Shown piece by piece: positions 25,080 through 33,569 of a DNA stretch of 64,000 bases; the first letter of the stretch is position 1; each line of letters begins with the position of its first letter. The notes beneath the pieces were generated by a model, which was given only the letters and a program-made list of their open reading frames with translations, was not told where the DNA came from and ran no database searches. Source of the stretch: Gaiellasilicea sp963802765. GTDB taxonomy: Bacteria; Actinomycetota; Thermoleophilia; Gaiellales; Gaiellaceae. The DNA lies in the NCBI GenBank assembly GCA_963802765.1, contig CAWDJZ010000013.1:124001-188000 (forward strand), read 5' to 3'. Position numbers and translations under genes: made by a program.

Positions 25080-25442
25080 GTGGCGATGTTCGCGCTGAAC
25101 TTCTACTCGCCGCTGGTCGCCGACCAGCTGCGCACGCATCGCAAGACGGCGACCATCCGGCTCGGCGACAAATCCGGGAAATACAAGAAGGGGATGATCG
25201 TCACCGTCCTCGTCGGCGTGCGCTACGGGCAACGGGAGAAGATCTTCGACGCGGTGATCGACAAGGTCGAGGTGAAGCAGATCCGCGAGCTCTCGCCGCG
25301 CGAGATCGAGCACGACAACCCGGAGATCCGCCGGCCCGACGAGATGATCCGATTCCTCGGGCAGCTCTACAACCGCGACGTCACCGAGGACGAGACGGTG
25401 ACGGTGATCCGCTTCTCGCAGATCATCGGCTCGATGTTCTAG
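25080..25442 (+). CDS. ASCH (PUA-like) domain protein
   Basis: Small protein of 120 aa with an ASCH-type, PUA-related beta-barrel: LNFYSPLVADQLRTHRKTAT, IRLGDKSGKYKKGMIVTVLV, FDAVIDKVEVKQIRELS and VTVIRFSQII. ASCH domains are predicted RNA-binding or nucleoside-modification domains; the specific role is unknown. GTG 25080 or ATG 25086 can serve as start; a TATGAT lies 9 nt before the GTG inside the Nudix stop region. Confidence 0.78.
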   Translation: MAMFALNFYSPLVADQLRTHRKTATIRLGDKSGKYKKGMIVTVLVGVRYGQREKIFDAVIDKVEVKQIRELSPREIEHDNPEIRRPDEMIRFLGQLYNRDVTEDETVTVIRFSQIIGSMF

Positions 25443-25548
25443 CGCCCTGCCACGCGCCTCCGTGCAGCGTGCATGAACGGTCTCGCATCGCCGCATGACC
25501 GGCTCGGCGTCCCATTTCGCCCTGTCGCGAAGCGGTCTTACGGGCTGG

Positions 25549-25577
25549 TTGACAGCCGGCGACCGCCGTGGTTAGGT
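25549..25577 (+). promoter_or_regulatory. Sigma-70-type promoter of the amidohydrolase
   Basis: TTGACA (25549-25554), exactly 17 nt, TTAGGT (25572-25577), then AGC. Downstream sequence GAGCGTCACTAAC resembles that below the 46.9-kb promoter. Leader to ATG 25708 is about 125 nt. Confidence 0.75.
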
Positions 25578-25707
25578 AGCGCTCGTGTGGAGCGTCACTA
25601 ACTCGGCGACGCAATGTCATTGGACGCTCGAGCAGGGAGGGGCCTGCGGCTGAACGAGTAGCGGGCCGCGTGACGGGTCGTCCACGACCACAGAACGGAG
25701 GCCAGCA

Positions 25708-27244
25708 ATGACCGACACCTTCGACGACCGGGAGCCCGAGGAGACCCGCCGAGCGGGCATCTCCCGCGGCCACTTCCTCGAGATCGGCGCCGGCGGGCTC
25801 GCGGCGACGCTCGTGGCGCCGACCGCCGCATTCGCCGCAGCGTCCGCGCGCGAGGACAACAACCCGAATCGGCTCCTTCTTCGCGACGGGATCGTCCTCA
25901 CGCTGGACGACGCCGTCGGCGATTTCGCCAAGGCTGACGTCCTGGTCGAGCGCGGCAAGATCGTCGCCGTCGGGCCGAACCTCCAGCGCCGGCGGCCAGG
26001 TCGTCGACTGCTCGGGGAAGATCCTCGTCCCCGGGTTCGTCGACACGCACCGGCACATGTGGCAGGGGCTCTTGCGCAGCATCGGCCCCGACGACCTGCT
26101 GCTCGACTACCTGCAGTCGATCCTCATGGGCTTCGCCCTGCGGCTCACGCCCGAGGAGGTGTACCTCGGCGACCTGATCGCCGCGCTGTCGGCGATGAAC
26201 TCGGGCGTGACGACGGTGCTCGACTGGTCGCACATCAACACGACGCCGGCGCACAGCGATGCCGTCGTCCAGGCTCTGAAGGACTCGGGCATCCGCGCCG
26301 TCTACGGGTACGGCCCGAACTTCTTCCATCCGGATCCGGCGACGAACCCCTATCCGAACGACATCTTCCGGCTCCGCGACCAGTACTTCTCGACGGAGGA
26401 CCAGCTGCTGACGCTGGCCCTCGCGCCCGCCGGCCCGCAGTTCGCGGGCGTGCCCTTCGCCGTCACCGAGTGGAACACCGCTCGACACCCGGACGTGCAG
26501 GCGCGGATCAGCGTGCACGTGGGCGTCGGCGCCGACGGGCCCGGGTGGGTGAAGCAACTCTCCGACGCGCTGGCGGCCGGCCGGCATCGCGGCCTCGGCG
26601 ACGACACGACGTACATCCACTCGTGCACGCTCACCGAGCAGGAGTTCGACCTCATCGAGGACACCGGCGGCTTCTTCTCGGTTGCCGCCCCGATCGAGAT
26701 GCAGATGGGGCACGGCATCCCGCCGATCCAGACGGCGCTCGACCGCGGCATCCCGCTGAGCCTCAGCGTGGACGTCGAGACGAACATGCCGACCGACATG
26801 TTCACCCAGATGCGCGCCGCCTTTGCGCTGCAGCGGGGGCTCAAGAACCAAGAGCACCTGTTCCACTTCGAGATTCCCGACCCCGGGCTCGAGGAGCACC
26901 GCGAGCAGCTGCTGACGGTGCGCGACGTGCTGAAGCTCGCGACGATCGGCGGAGCCGAGGCGAACGGCCTCGGCCAGAAGATCGGGACGCTCACGCCGGG
27001 GAAGGAGGCGGACATCGTCGTGCTCGACGCGACCCAGATCAACGTCGCGCCGTTCAACAGCGCGACCGGCGCGGTCGTCCTCGCGATGGACACGAGCAAC
27101 GTCGAGTCGGTGCTCATCGCCGGGCAGTTCGTCAAGCGGAAGGGACGCCTGGTCGGCGCCAACGTCGATCAGCTGTTGCGCCGGGCGCAGGGGGTGCACG
27201 ATGCGCTCATGGCGAGAAGCGGACGGCCGCCCTTCGTGACGTAA
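25708..27244 (+). CDS. Exported amidohydrolase (deaminase-like), one +1 frameshift
   Basis: About 511 aa. The N-terminus has a Tat-like signal with a single Arg, ISRGHFLEIGAGGLAATLVA, then an alanine-rich stretch. The amidohydrolase barrel starts with LVPGFVDTHRHMWQG (HxH metal site) and has VTTVLDWSHIN, YIHSCTLTEQEFDLIEDTGG, LSLSVDVETNMPTDMF and the C-terminal GTLTPGKEADIVVLD. The frame breaks near 25987 and is restored by skipping one base (NLQ-AGGQVVDCSGKILVPG). It resembles cytosine/SAH-deaminase-type enzymes; substrate unknown. RBS GGAGG precedes ATG 25708. It shares its promoter type with the amidohydrolase triplet. Confidence 0.83.
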
Positions 27245-27270
27245 CGCGACGCCCGCAATGACTCGCCCGG

Positions 27271-28107
27271 CTACGCGCGCCCGTCGAGCGGCACGAGCAC
27301 GACATCGTTCTCCACCGCGTACCACTCACCCTCGACGCCCGGCGGCCGATCCGGGTCGTCGGCCGGCCGCCGGGCGAAATCCCGGACGAGGGACGGCTTC
27401 ACCGCGAAGACGGCGTCCGAGTCGAGGTGCGGGCTGGCCGAGTCGAAGACGTGCGTCGCCACCGTCCGGTAGCCCGGCGCGCGGACGATCAGGTGGATGT
27501 GCGCCGGCCGCCAGGGATGCCGGCCGGTGCGGGCGAGCATTCCGCCGACCGGCCCGTCGTCGGGAATCGTGTACGGAACAGGCCGGACGGCGACGAAGGC
27601 GTAGGAGCCATCCGCCCGCGTGCTGAAGCGGCCGCGCAGGTGCGCCTCGGGCGCTTCCGGGTCCTGGACCGCGTAGAGCCGGTCGTCCCCGTTCTGCCAG
27701 ACATCGAGCTCGGCGCCGGCGATCGGCCGTCCGTTCAGGTCGAGCACCAGCCCGTGGACCCACGCCGGGTCTCCGGCCGGCCGTTCCGCAAGCGCAGCGC
27801 CGTACTCCCTTCGCGGCGCGCCCGGCACGTAGAAGGGGCCGAGCACGGTCGACTCGGTGGCACCCGCGGGCGCGGGGTTCGCGAGGGCGTCGACGAGCAT
27901 CGAGACGCCGAGCGCATCCGACCAGAGAACGAACTCCTGGCGGCGCTCGTCGGTGATCCGGCCCGTCTCCGTCAGCAGCTCGAGCCCGTCCTCCCACTCC
28001 TCCTGCGTCAGACCGACCTCGACCGCGAAGGCATGGAGGTGGTGGACGAAGCTCTGCGCCAGCGTGCGCAGCCGCTCGTCCACGCAGCCGTCGAAGCTCG
28101 CAACCAC
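27271..28107 (-). CDS. Intradiol ring-cleavage dioxygenase
   Basis: Non-haem Fe(III) dioxygenase of the catechol/hydroxyquinol 1,2-dioxygenase type, 278 aa as called. The N-terminal dimerisation domain is followed by the catalytic domain: ATESTVLGPFYVPGAP, GDDRLYAVQD (Tyr ligand), VPYTIPDDGPVGGML (Tyr ligand) and HPWRPAHIHLIV (two His ligands). It cleaves between ring hydroxyls to a muconate or maleylacetate. The open frame continues upstream as TTPEDITAAVVASFD, typical for the family, but without a standard start, so the true N-terminus is longer than GTG 28107 and probably hidden by a base error. Confidence 0.9.
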   Translation of the reverse strand: MVASFDGCVDERLRTLAQSFVHHLHAFAVEVGLTQEEWEDGLELLTETGRITDERRQEFVLWSDALGVSMLVDALANPAPAGATESTVLGPFYVPGAPRREYGAALAERPAGDPAWVHGLVLDLNGRPIAGAELDVWQNGDDRLYAVQDPEAPEAHLRGRFSTRADGSYAFVAVRPVPYTIPDDGPVGGMLARTGRHPWRPAHIHLIVRAPGYRTVATHVFDSASPHLDSDAVFAVKPSLVRDFARRPADDPDRPPGVEGEWYAVENDVVLVPLDGRA

Positions 28108-28211
28108 GGCCGCCGTGATGTCCTCCGGTGTTGTCCGCCTGTCGCCCGTTGTGAACCTCGGCTGAACGAAGCCACGCAGAGCCTAGTCTGGTTGACGCAC
28201 ACGTGACGGGT

Positions 28212-28230
28212 TGTGCAGAATCACTGCACA
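28212..28230. promoter_or_regulatory. Inverted repeat, candidate operator
   Basis: TGTGCAG-AATCA-CTGCACA, perfect seven-base arms, 22 nt upstream of the M24 gene. A TTGACG 19 nt further upstream could be a -35 element, placing the repeat over the -10/start region. A natural candidate for the XRE-cupin regulator encoded three genes downstream. Confidence 0.5.
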
Positions 28231-28252
28231 CGTCGAGCCGCGGGAGGAAAAC

Positions 28253-29551
28253 ATGAGAATTGCGTCGCGCGGGGCGACCATGGCGGTCGATTGGGAGCAG
28301 CGGGTCGACTTCGACCGGCTCCGTCGAGCGCGCCTCGAGAACACAAGGCGGGCGCTCGAGGCCTCCGACCTCGGCGCCCTGCTGCTCTTCGACCCGAACA
28401 ACATCCGCTACGTCACGAGCACGGCGATCGGCACGTGGGAGCGGGACAAGAACATCCGCTTCACGCTCGTCCCGCGCGGCGGCGACCCGATCCTCTGGGA
28501 CTTCGGCTCCGCCGCGCGCCACCACCAGCTGTACTGCCCGTGGCTGCCCGAGTCGAGCTGGCGCGCGTGGGTGTCGCCGATGCGCGGCGCCATGGGCAAC
28601 GAGACCGGCATCCCCCAGGCCCTCGCCGCGCTGATCCACGGCGAGCTGTCCGAGCGGGGCCTGGCCGGCGAGCCGCTGGGCATCGACGTCCCGGACACGA
28701 CGACGCTGCTCGCGCTGCAGGCGGAGGGCATCCACGTCGCCGACTCGCAGCCGGTGATGCTGAGCGCGAGGAAGATCAAGACGGAGGACGAGCTTGCGCT
28801 CCTCGACCACGCCGCCGGGATCGTCGACGCGGTCTACGAGGCGATCTACCGGATGCTCCGACCAGGGGTCAGGGAGAACGAGGTTGTCGCGGCCGCGATG
28901 AAGGTGCTGTTCGAGCTCGGCTCCGAGCACGTCGAGGCGATCAACGCGATCTCGGGCGACCGCTGCAACCCGCACCCGCACACGTTCGCCGACCGGCTGC
29001 TGCGGCCGGGCGACCAAGCCTTCTTCGACATCATCCACTCGTTCATGGGCTACCGGACGTGCTACTACCGCACGTTCAACATCAGCTACGCGACGCCGTC
29101 CCAGCTCGACGCCTACAAGCAGTGCCGTGAGTGGCTCGACGCCGCGATCGAGCTCGTCCGACCTGGTGTCACCACCGACCAGATCGCCGAGGTCTGGCCG
29201 GCCGCGGACGACTTCGGCATGAAGGACGAGCACGCGGCCTTCGGGCTGCAGTTCGGCCACGGGCTCGGCGTCGGGCTCTACGAGGCGCCGATGATCTCGC
29301 GGCTGCACTCGTTCGACGCGCCGGTGGAGCTCGAGGTCGGGATGGTCTTCGCGCTCGAGACGTACTGCCCGGCGAGCGACGGGCGCTCGGCCGCGCGAAT
29401 CGAGGAGGAGGTCGTCGTCACGCCCACCGGCCCCGACGTGATCACCCGGTTCCCGGCCGACGAGCTGCTCGTGGCGGGGCGTAACTACGTGCGCGGCGCC
29501 GACTTCGTGCACGGCCGCGTCGCCGAGGAGCCGGTCGAGGTCGGGGGCTGA
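28253..29551 (+). CDS. M24-fold (Xaa-Pro peptidase/creatinase-like) enzyme with altered metal site
   Basis: Pita-bread-fold protein of 432 aa. The N-terminal creatinase-like domain holds DLGALLLFDPNNIRYVTS; the C-terminal domain has QAFFDIIHSFMGYRTCYYRT, FGHGLGVGLYEAP, FALETYCP and ARIEEEVVVT. Of the five usual M24 metal ligands the first Asp, the His and both Glu are present, but the second Asp (11 residues after the first) is Cys. Close family members include peptidases, DMSP lyase DddP and hydrolases of small amidines, so the reaction is unassigned. ATG 28253 with GGGAGG 6 nt upstream. First gene of the E1/E2 operon. Confidence 0.8.
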   Translation: MRIASRGATMAVDWEQRVDFDRLRRARLENTRRALEASDLGALLLFDPNNIRYVTSTAIGTWERDKNIRFTLVPRGGDPILWDFGSAARHHQLYCPWLPESSWRAWVSPMRGAMGNETGIPQALAALIHGELSERGLAGEPLGIDVPDTTTLLALQAEGIHVADSQPVMLSARKIKTEDELALLDHAAGIVDAVYEAIYRMLRPGVRENEVVAAAMKVLFELGSEHVEAINAISGDRCNPHPHTFADRLLRPGDQAFFDIIHSFMGYRTCYYRTFNISYATPSQLDAYKQCREWLDAAIELVRPGVTTDQIAEVWPAADDFGMKDEHAAFGLQFGHGLGVGLYEAPMISRLHSFDAPVELEVGMVFALETYCPASDGRSAARIEEEVVVTPTGPDVITRFPADELLVAGRNYVRGADFVHGRVAEEPVEVGG

Positions 29552-29552
29552 G

Positions 29553-30544
29553 GTGGCGACGAGCGACGTGCAGCGCGCGGAGGCGCGGGCGGAGACGGAC
29601 GCACGCTGCTCGCCCTCGAGCTCTACCGCCGGATGCTGCTCATCCGCGGCTTCGAGGACCGCGTGCAGAGCCTCTTCCTGCGCGGCGAGGTGTACGGCAC
29701 GACACATCTCTACTCCGGCCAGGAGGCTGTGGCGGTCGGCTTCGCAAGCGTGCTCGAGGAGGGCGATCGCGTCGCCTGCACGTACCGCGGCCACGGCCAC
29801 CTGCTGGCCATGGGCACCGACCCGGAGGCGCTGCTCGCCGAGCTCCTCGGCCGCGCGACCGGCGTCAACGGCGGCCGCGCCGGGTCGATGAACGTCGTCG
29901 ATCCCGAGCACGGGGTGATGGGCTGCTACGGGATCGTCGGCGGGAGCATCGCGGCCGCTACGGGCGCCGCGCTCGCGCTGCGCGACTCCGGTGCCGTCGC
30001 GGTCGCGTACTTCGGCGACGGGGCGACGAACCAGGCGTACTTCTTCGAGTGCCTGAACTTCGCCAAGGTGCTGACGCTGCCCGTGGTCTTCGTCTGCGAG
30101 AACAACGGCTACGGCGAGTACACGCCGATGGCGGCGGTGACATCCGGCAGCATCCTGGCGCGGGCCGAGGCGCTCGAGGTGCCCGCCGCCCAGGTCGACG
30201 GCATGGACGTCCTCGCGGTCCGCGAGCTCGCCGCGGAGACGGTGGCGCGCGTGCGCGCCGGAGGCGGCCCCGAGCTCGTCGAGGCGCTCACATACCGCTT
30301 CGTCGGCCACTCGCGGAGCGATCCTGGGGCCTACCGGCCTCCGGGCGAGCTCGACCGCTGGAAGGAGCGCGATCCGCTCCTCGTCGCGGCCGGCAGGCTG
30401 CGCGACGAGCTGGGAGTCACCGACCAGGAGCTCGACGCCGCCGGACGCGAGGTCGAGGCGCGGCTGGAGGAGGTCGAGGAGGCGGTGCTCGCCGCCCCGT
30501 TCCCGGAGCCAGTCGAGCGCTCGGAGTTCGCTCCGGCTCGCTGA
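29553..30544 (+). CDS. Acetoin/pyruvate dehydrogenase E1 alpha, one -1 frameshift
   Basis: Thiamine diphosphate-dependent E1 alpha subunit, about 330 aa, closest in motifs to acetoin dehydrogenase AcoA. Seen: MLLIRGFEDRVQSLFLRGEV, GHGHLLAMGTDPEALLAE, GGRAGSMNVVDPEHGVMG and the ThDP motif GDGATNQAYFFECLNFAK...ENN, then RFVGHSRSDPGAYR. The first ~17 residues (GTG 29553) are in another frame; adding one base near 29604 joins AETDA-TLLALELYRRM. This is one of the few breaks with a missing base. Alternatively translation starts at ATG 29633. Confidence 0.85.
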
Positions 30545-30545
30545 C

Positions 30546-31190
30546 GTGGCGCAGTCGCCTTCCAGACCCGCCCGCAGCTCGATCGAGGGAACCGGCAGCG
30601 CGCTCGGCGGACGCCTCCGCGAGCGACGCTCCGAACGCGGCCTGAGCCTCCGCGAGCTCGCCCGCCGCCTCGACGTCTCGCCGAGCCTCGTCTCCCAGAT
30701 CGAGACCGGCAAGATCCAGCCCTCCGTCCGGACGCTCTACGCCATGGCCAGCGAGCTCGGGGCGTCGCTCGACGACATCTTCGCCGGCGCGGCCGGAGCT
30801 CTGCCCGGCGACGGCGGCCGCGCCGCACGGCGAACGGGTCGCAGGGCGGGCACCGCCCTCGTCCAGCGCGGAGACGAGCGCAGCGTCATCGACCTGCAGT
30901 CCGGCGTCCGCTGGGAGCGGCTGACGACACAAAGCGAGCGCGAGGTTGAGTTCCTCTACACCGTCTACCCGCCGCGCGGCGAGTCCGGGCCGGCGGACGA
31001 GCTCGTCCGCCACAGCGGGCGCGAGTTCGGCTTCGTGCTCAGCGGCCGGCTGGGCGTGACGGTCGGGTTCGAGGACGTCGTGCTCGCGCCGGGCGACTCC
31101 ATCTTCTTCGACTCGACCACCCCCCACCGCCTGCACAACGACGGCGACGAGGTCGTGCGGGCGATCTGGGTCGTCCTGGGGAGGCGCTAG
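30546..31190 (+). CDS. XRE-family regulator with C-terminal cupin sensor
   Basis: Transcription factor of 214 aa. HTH_3 domain: RERRSERGLSLRELARRLDV, SPSLVSQIETGKIQPSVRTL; then a linker and a cupin sensor domain GVRWERLTTQSEREVEFLYT, SGREFGFVLSGRLGVTVGF, APGDSIFFDSTTPHRLHNDG. It sits between the E1 alpha and E2 genes (2 nt after one, 1-nt overlap with the next) and so is co-expressed with the enzymes it probably controls. A paralog is encoded at 47064-47726. Confidence 0.9.
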   Translation: MAQSPSRPARSSIEGTGSALGGRLRERRSERGLSLRELARRLDVSPSLVSQIETGKIQPSVRTLYAMASELGASLDDIFAGAAGALPGDGGRAARRTGRRAGTALVQRGDERSVIDLQSGVRWERLTTQSEREVEFLYTVYPPRGESGPADELVRHSGREFGFVLSGRLGVTVGFEDVVLAPGDSIFFDSTTPHRLHNDGDEVVRAIWVVLGRR

Positions 31191-32386
31191 TGAGCGCGAG
31201 CTCCGCGGTCGAGCTGCTGGAGATCGGAATGCCGCGCCTGTCGGACTCGATGGAGGAGGCAACCGTGCTGCAGTGGCTCAAGCAGCCGGGTGAGCAGGTC
31301 GCGAAAGGGGAGCCGCTGGTCGAGGTCGAGACCGACAAGGCGACGATCGTCTACGAGGCGGAGACGGACGGCGTGCTCGAGGAGATCGTCGTCGAGGCGG
31401 GCGAGACGGCCGCGCTCGGCGAGCCGATCGCGCGCATCCGGAGCGCCGGTCGCGCGCGTCCGGCGCCGCGGCTCCAGGCGCCGGCCGGTGAGACCGAGGC
31501 CGCGCCGCGCGAGCCCCGGAAGGCTCCTTCCTCGAAGCCGGGTCGCGCCCGCGCCACGCCCGTCGCGCGGCGGCTCGCGGGCGAGCTCGGCGTCGGGCTC
31601 GCCGGGCTCGACGGCAGCGGCCCGAACGGCCGCATCGTCGCCTCCGACGTCCGCGCGGCGGCGGGCGAGGCGCCGGCCGCCGGCGGCGAGGGGAGAGGCG
31701 CCACCACGGAGGTACCGCACTCGGCCACGCAGCGGACGATCGCGCAGCGGATGGCAGAATCCCGCGCCTCGATCCCCGAGTTCACACTCGAGGCGGAGAT
31801 CGACATGGAGGCGGCCGCGGCGCTGCGGGCCGAGCTCGAGGAAGAGGGCCGGCAGCCGGTCCCGTCCTTCAACGACCTGGTCGTCCGGGCGGCCGCCCTC
31901 GCCCTGCGCGACTTCCCGGCGCTGAACGCCTCCTACGAGCCGGGCCGGGCGCTCCGACACGGCCGCGTCAACGTCGGGATCGCGGTCGACGTCGAGGACG
32001 CACTGCTCGTTCCCACGATCCACGACGCGGACCACAAGTCCGTCTTCGAGATCGCCACGGAGGCGCGGCACCTGGCGGACCGTTCCCGTTCCCGGGCGGT
32101 CACGGCCGACGAGCTCGCGGACGGGACCTTCACGGTCTCGAACCTCGGCATGTTCGGCGTCCGCCGCTTCCACGCCGTCATCAACCCGCCGCAGGCGGCG
32201 ATCCTCACCGTCGGCGAGGTGGCGCCGCGCGCGGTCGTCGCGGAGTCGGGCGAGCTGGTCGCCCGCCGGACGATGGAGGTCGGGCTCTCGTGCGACCATC
32301 GGCTCGTCTACGGCGCCGAGGCGGCGCGGTTCTTGCAAAGAGTCCGTCATCTATTGGAGCATCCCGTCCTACTGGTGGTCCCCTAG
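31190..32386 (+). CDS. Dihydrolipoamide acyltransferase E2
   Basis: E2 component, 398 aa. N-terminal lipoyl domain with the lipoylated Lys in EVETDKATIVYEAE; proline/alanine linker; E1-binding domain ATPVARRLAGELGV...GPNGRIVASDV; catalytic domain with AAILTVGEVAPRAV and active-site VGLSCDHRLVYGAEAA (DHR). Starts at GTG 31190 overlapping the regulator stop by one base. Lipoylation would need LipB/LipA, encoded at 61-63 kb. No E3 gene is in the window. Confidence 0.94.
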   Translation: MSASSAVELLEIGMPRLSDSMEEATVLQWLKQPGEQVAKGEPLVEVETDKATIVYEAETDGVLEEIVVEAGETAALGEPIARIRSAGRARPAPRLQAPAGETEAAPREPRKAPSSKPGRARATPVARRLAGELGVGLAGLDGSGPNGRIVASDVRAAAGEAPAAGGEGRGATTEVPHSATQRTIAQRMAESRASIPEFTLEAEIDMEAAAALRAELEEEGRQPVPSFNDLVVRAAALALRDFPALNASYEPGRALRHGRVNVGIAVDVEDALLVPTIHDADHKSVFEIATEARHLADRSRSRAVTADELADGTFTVSNLGMFGVRRFHAVINPPQAAILTVGEVAPRAVVAESGELVARRTMEVGLSCDHRLVYGAEAARFLQRVRHLLEHPVLLVVP

Positions 32387-32393
32387 GAGTCGC

Positions 32394-33359
32394 ATGGCCG
32401 AGATCGAGTTCAGGGAAGCCGTCCGCAGCGCGCTCGACGAGGAGCTCGAGCGCGACGAGCGCGTGATCTTCTTCGGCGAGGACGTCGCCGCCGCGGGTGG
32501 GGTCTTCGCCGTCACGCCCGGCCTCGCGGAGAAGTACGGCGCGACGCGCGTCTTCGACACGCCGATCTCCGAGCTCGCGCTCACCGGGGCCGCCTACGGC
32601 GCCGCGCTCAACGGCCTGCGGCCGGTGCTCGAGATCATGTTCGGCGACTTCCTGGCGCTGTCGATGGACAGCCTGATCAACCAGGCGACGAAGTACTGGT
32701 TCCTCTCCGGCGAGCGACAGAGCTGCCCGCTCGTGATCCGCTCGGTCGTCGGGGCGGGCGGCCGCTTCGGCGCGATCCACTCGCAGATGCCCGTCTCGTG
32801 GGTGATGGGCGTGACCGGCCTGAAGATCGTCGCGCCATCCACGCCGGCCGATGCCAAGGGGCTGCTGAAGGCCGCGATCCGCGACGACAATCCCGTGCTC
32901 TTCTTCGAGCACAAGCGGCTCTACTCGACGAAGGGCGAGGTGAACGGCTCGGAGCCACTCGAGCTGAGCCGCGCCGCGGTCGTACGCGAGGGCGATGACG
33001 TGACGCTCGTCAGCGCGATGAACGGCGTGCACGACTGCCTCGCCGCGGCCGACCGGCTCGCCCAGGAGGGCGTATCGGCCGAGGTCGTCGACCTGCGCAC
33101 GCTGCGGCCGTTCGACCTCGAGACCGTCCTGGCGTCGGTCGGCAAGACGAACCGCGTGGCGGTCGTCGAGGAGGGACCGCTCACCGGCGGGTGGGCCGGA
33201 GAGGTGCTCGCGCGCGTCACCGAGGAGGGGCTCGGCGACCTCGACGACGCCTGGCGGATCGCGACCGCCGACTCCCCGATCCCGTACAGCCCGCCGCTCG
33301 AAGACGCGTTTCTCCCGGGGGCCGAGCGCATCGCGGCCGAGGTGCTGGCGAGGCCGTGA
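32394..33359 (+). CDS. Acetoin/pyruvate dehydrogenase E1 beta
   Basis: E1 beta subunit, 321 aa, completing the complex with the two genes upstream. Motifs: EDVAAAGGVFAVTPGLAEKY, TPISELALTGAAYGAALNG, FGDFLALSMDSLINQATKYW, GLKIVAPSTPADAKGLLKAA and NPVLFFEHKRLYSTKGEV, all as in AcoB-type subunits. ATG 32394 follows the E2 stop by 7 nt. Gene order E1a-regulator-E2-E1b differs from the usual E1a-E1b-E2. Confidence 0.94.
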   Translation: MAEIEFREAVRSALDEELERDERVIFFGEDVAAAGGVFAVTPGLAEKYGATRVFDTPISELALTGAAYGAALNGLRPVLEIMFGDFLALSMDSLINQATKYWFLSGERQSCPLVIRSVVGAGGRFGAIHSQMPVSWVMGVTGLKIVAPSTPADAKGLLKAAIRDDNPVLFFEHKRLYSTKGEVNGSEPLELSRAAVVREGDDVTLVSAMNGVHDCLAAADRLAQEGVSAEVVDLRTLRPFDLETVLASVGKTNRVAVVEEGPLTGGWAGEVLARVTEEGLGDLDDAWRIATADSPIPYSPPLEDAFLPGAERIAAEVLARP

Positions 33360-33442
33360 AGACTTCGGTCTGTACAAGCTCTCTGAACAGGTGGATCGCC
33401 GCAACCCGCTTGAACAGCCCGTTCTGCGGCCAATCACGTTGC

Positions 33443-33472
33443 TTGACAAGGGCAGATGTTTAGCAATACGGT
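33443..33472 (+). promoter_or_regulatory. Promoter of the liv-type ABC operon
   Basis: TTGACA (33443-33448), 18-nt spacer, TACGGT (33467-33472); leader of about 97 nt to ATG 33570. Lies in the 210-nt gap after the E1 beta gene. Confidence 0.65.
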
Positions 33473-33569
33473 ACGGGTCGTCCCCGACCGCCTTCCCGAG
33501 GCAGGAGGCGAAGTCCGGGCGGGGAGAGGTCACGGCTTCGAGCGGTGATCCCGCTCGGGAGGTGATTGC

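Noticed and set aside
28253..29551. Assignment as DMSP lyase DddP
   Set aside because: The M24 fold fits, but the metal ligands differ (Cys for Asp) and no other DMSP genes are nearby.
27326..30712. 1128-codon minus-strand open frame
   Set aside because: Overlaps the intradiol dioxygenase in a wrong frame and lies antisense to the M24/E1 alpha genes, whose motifs are clear.
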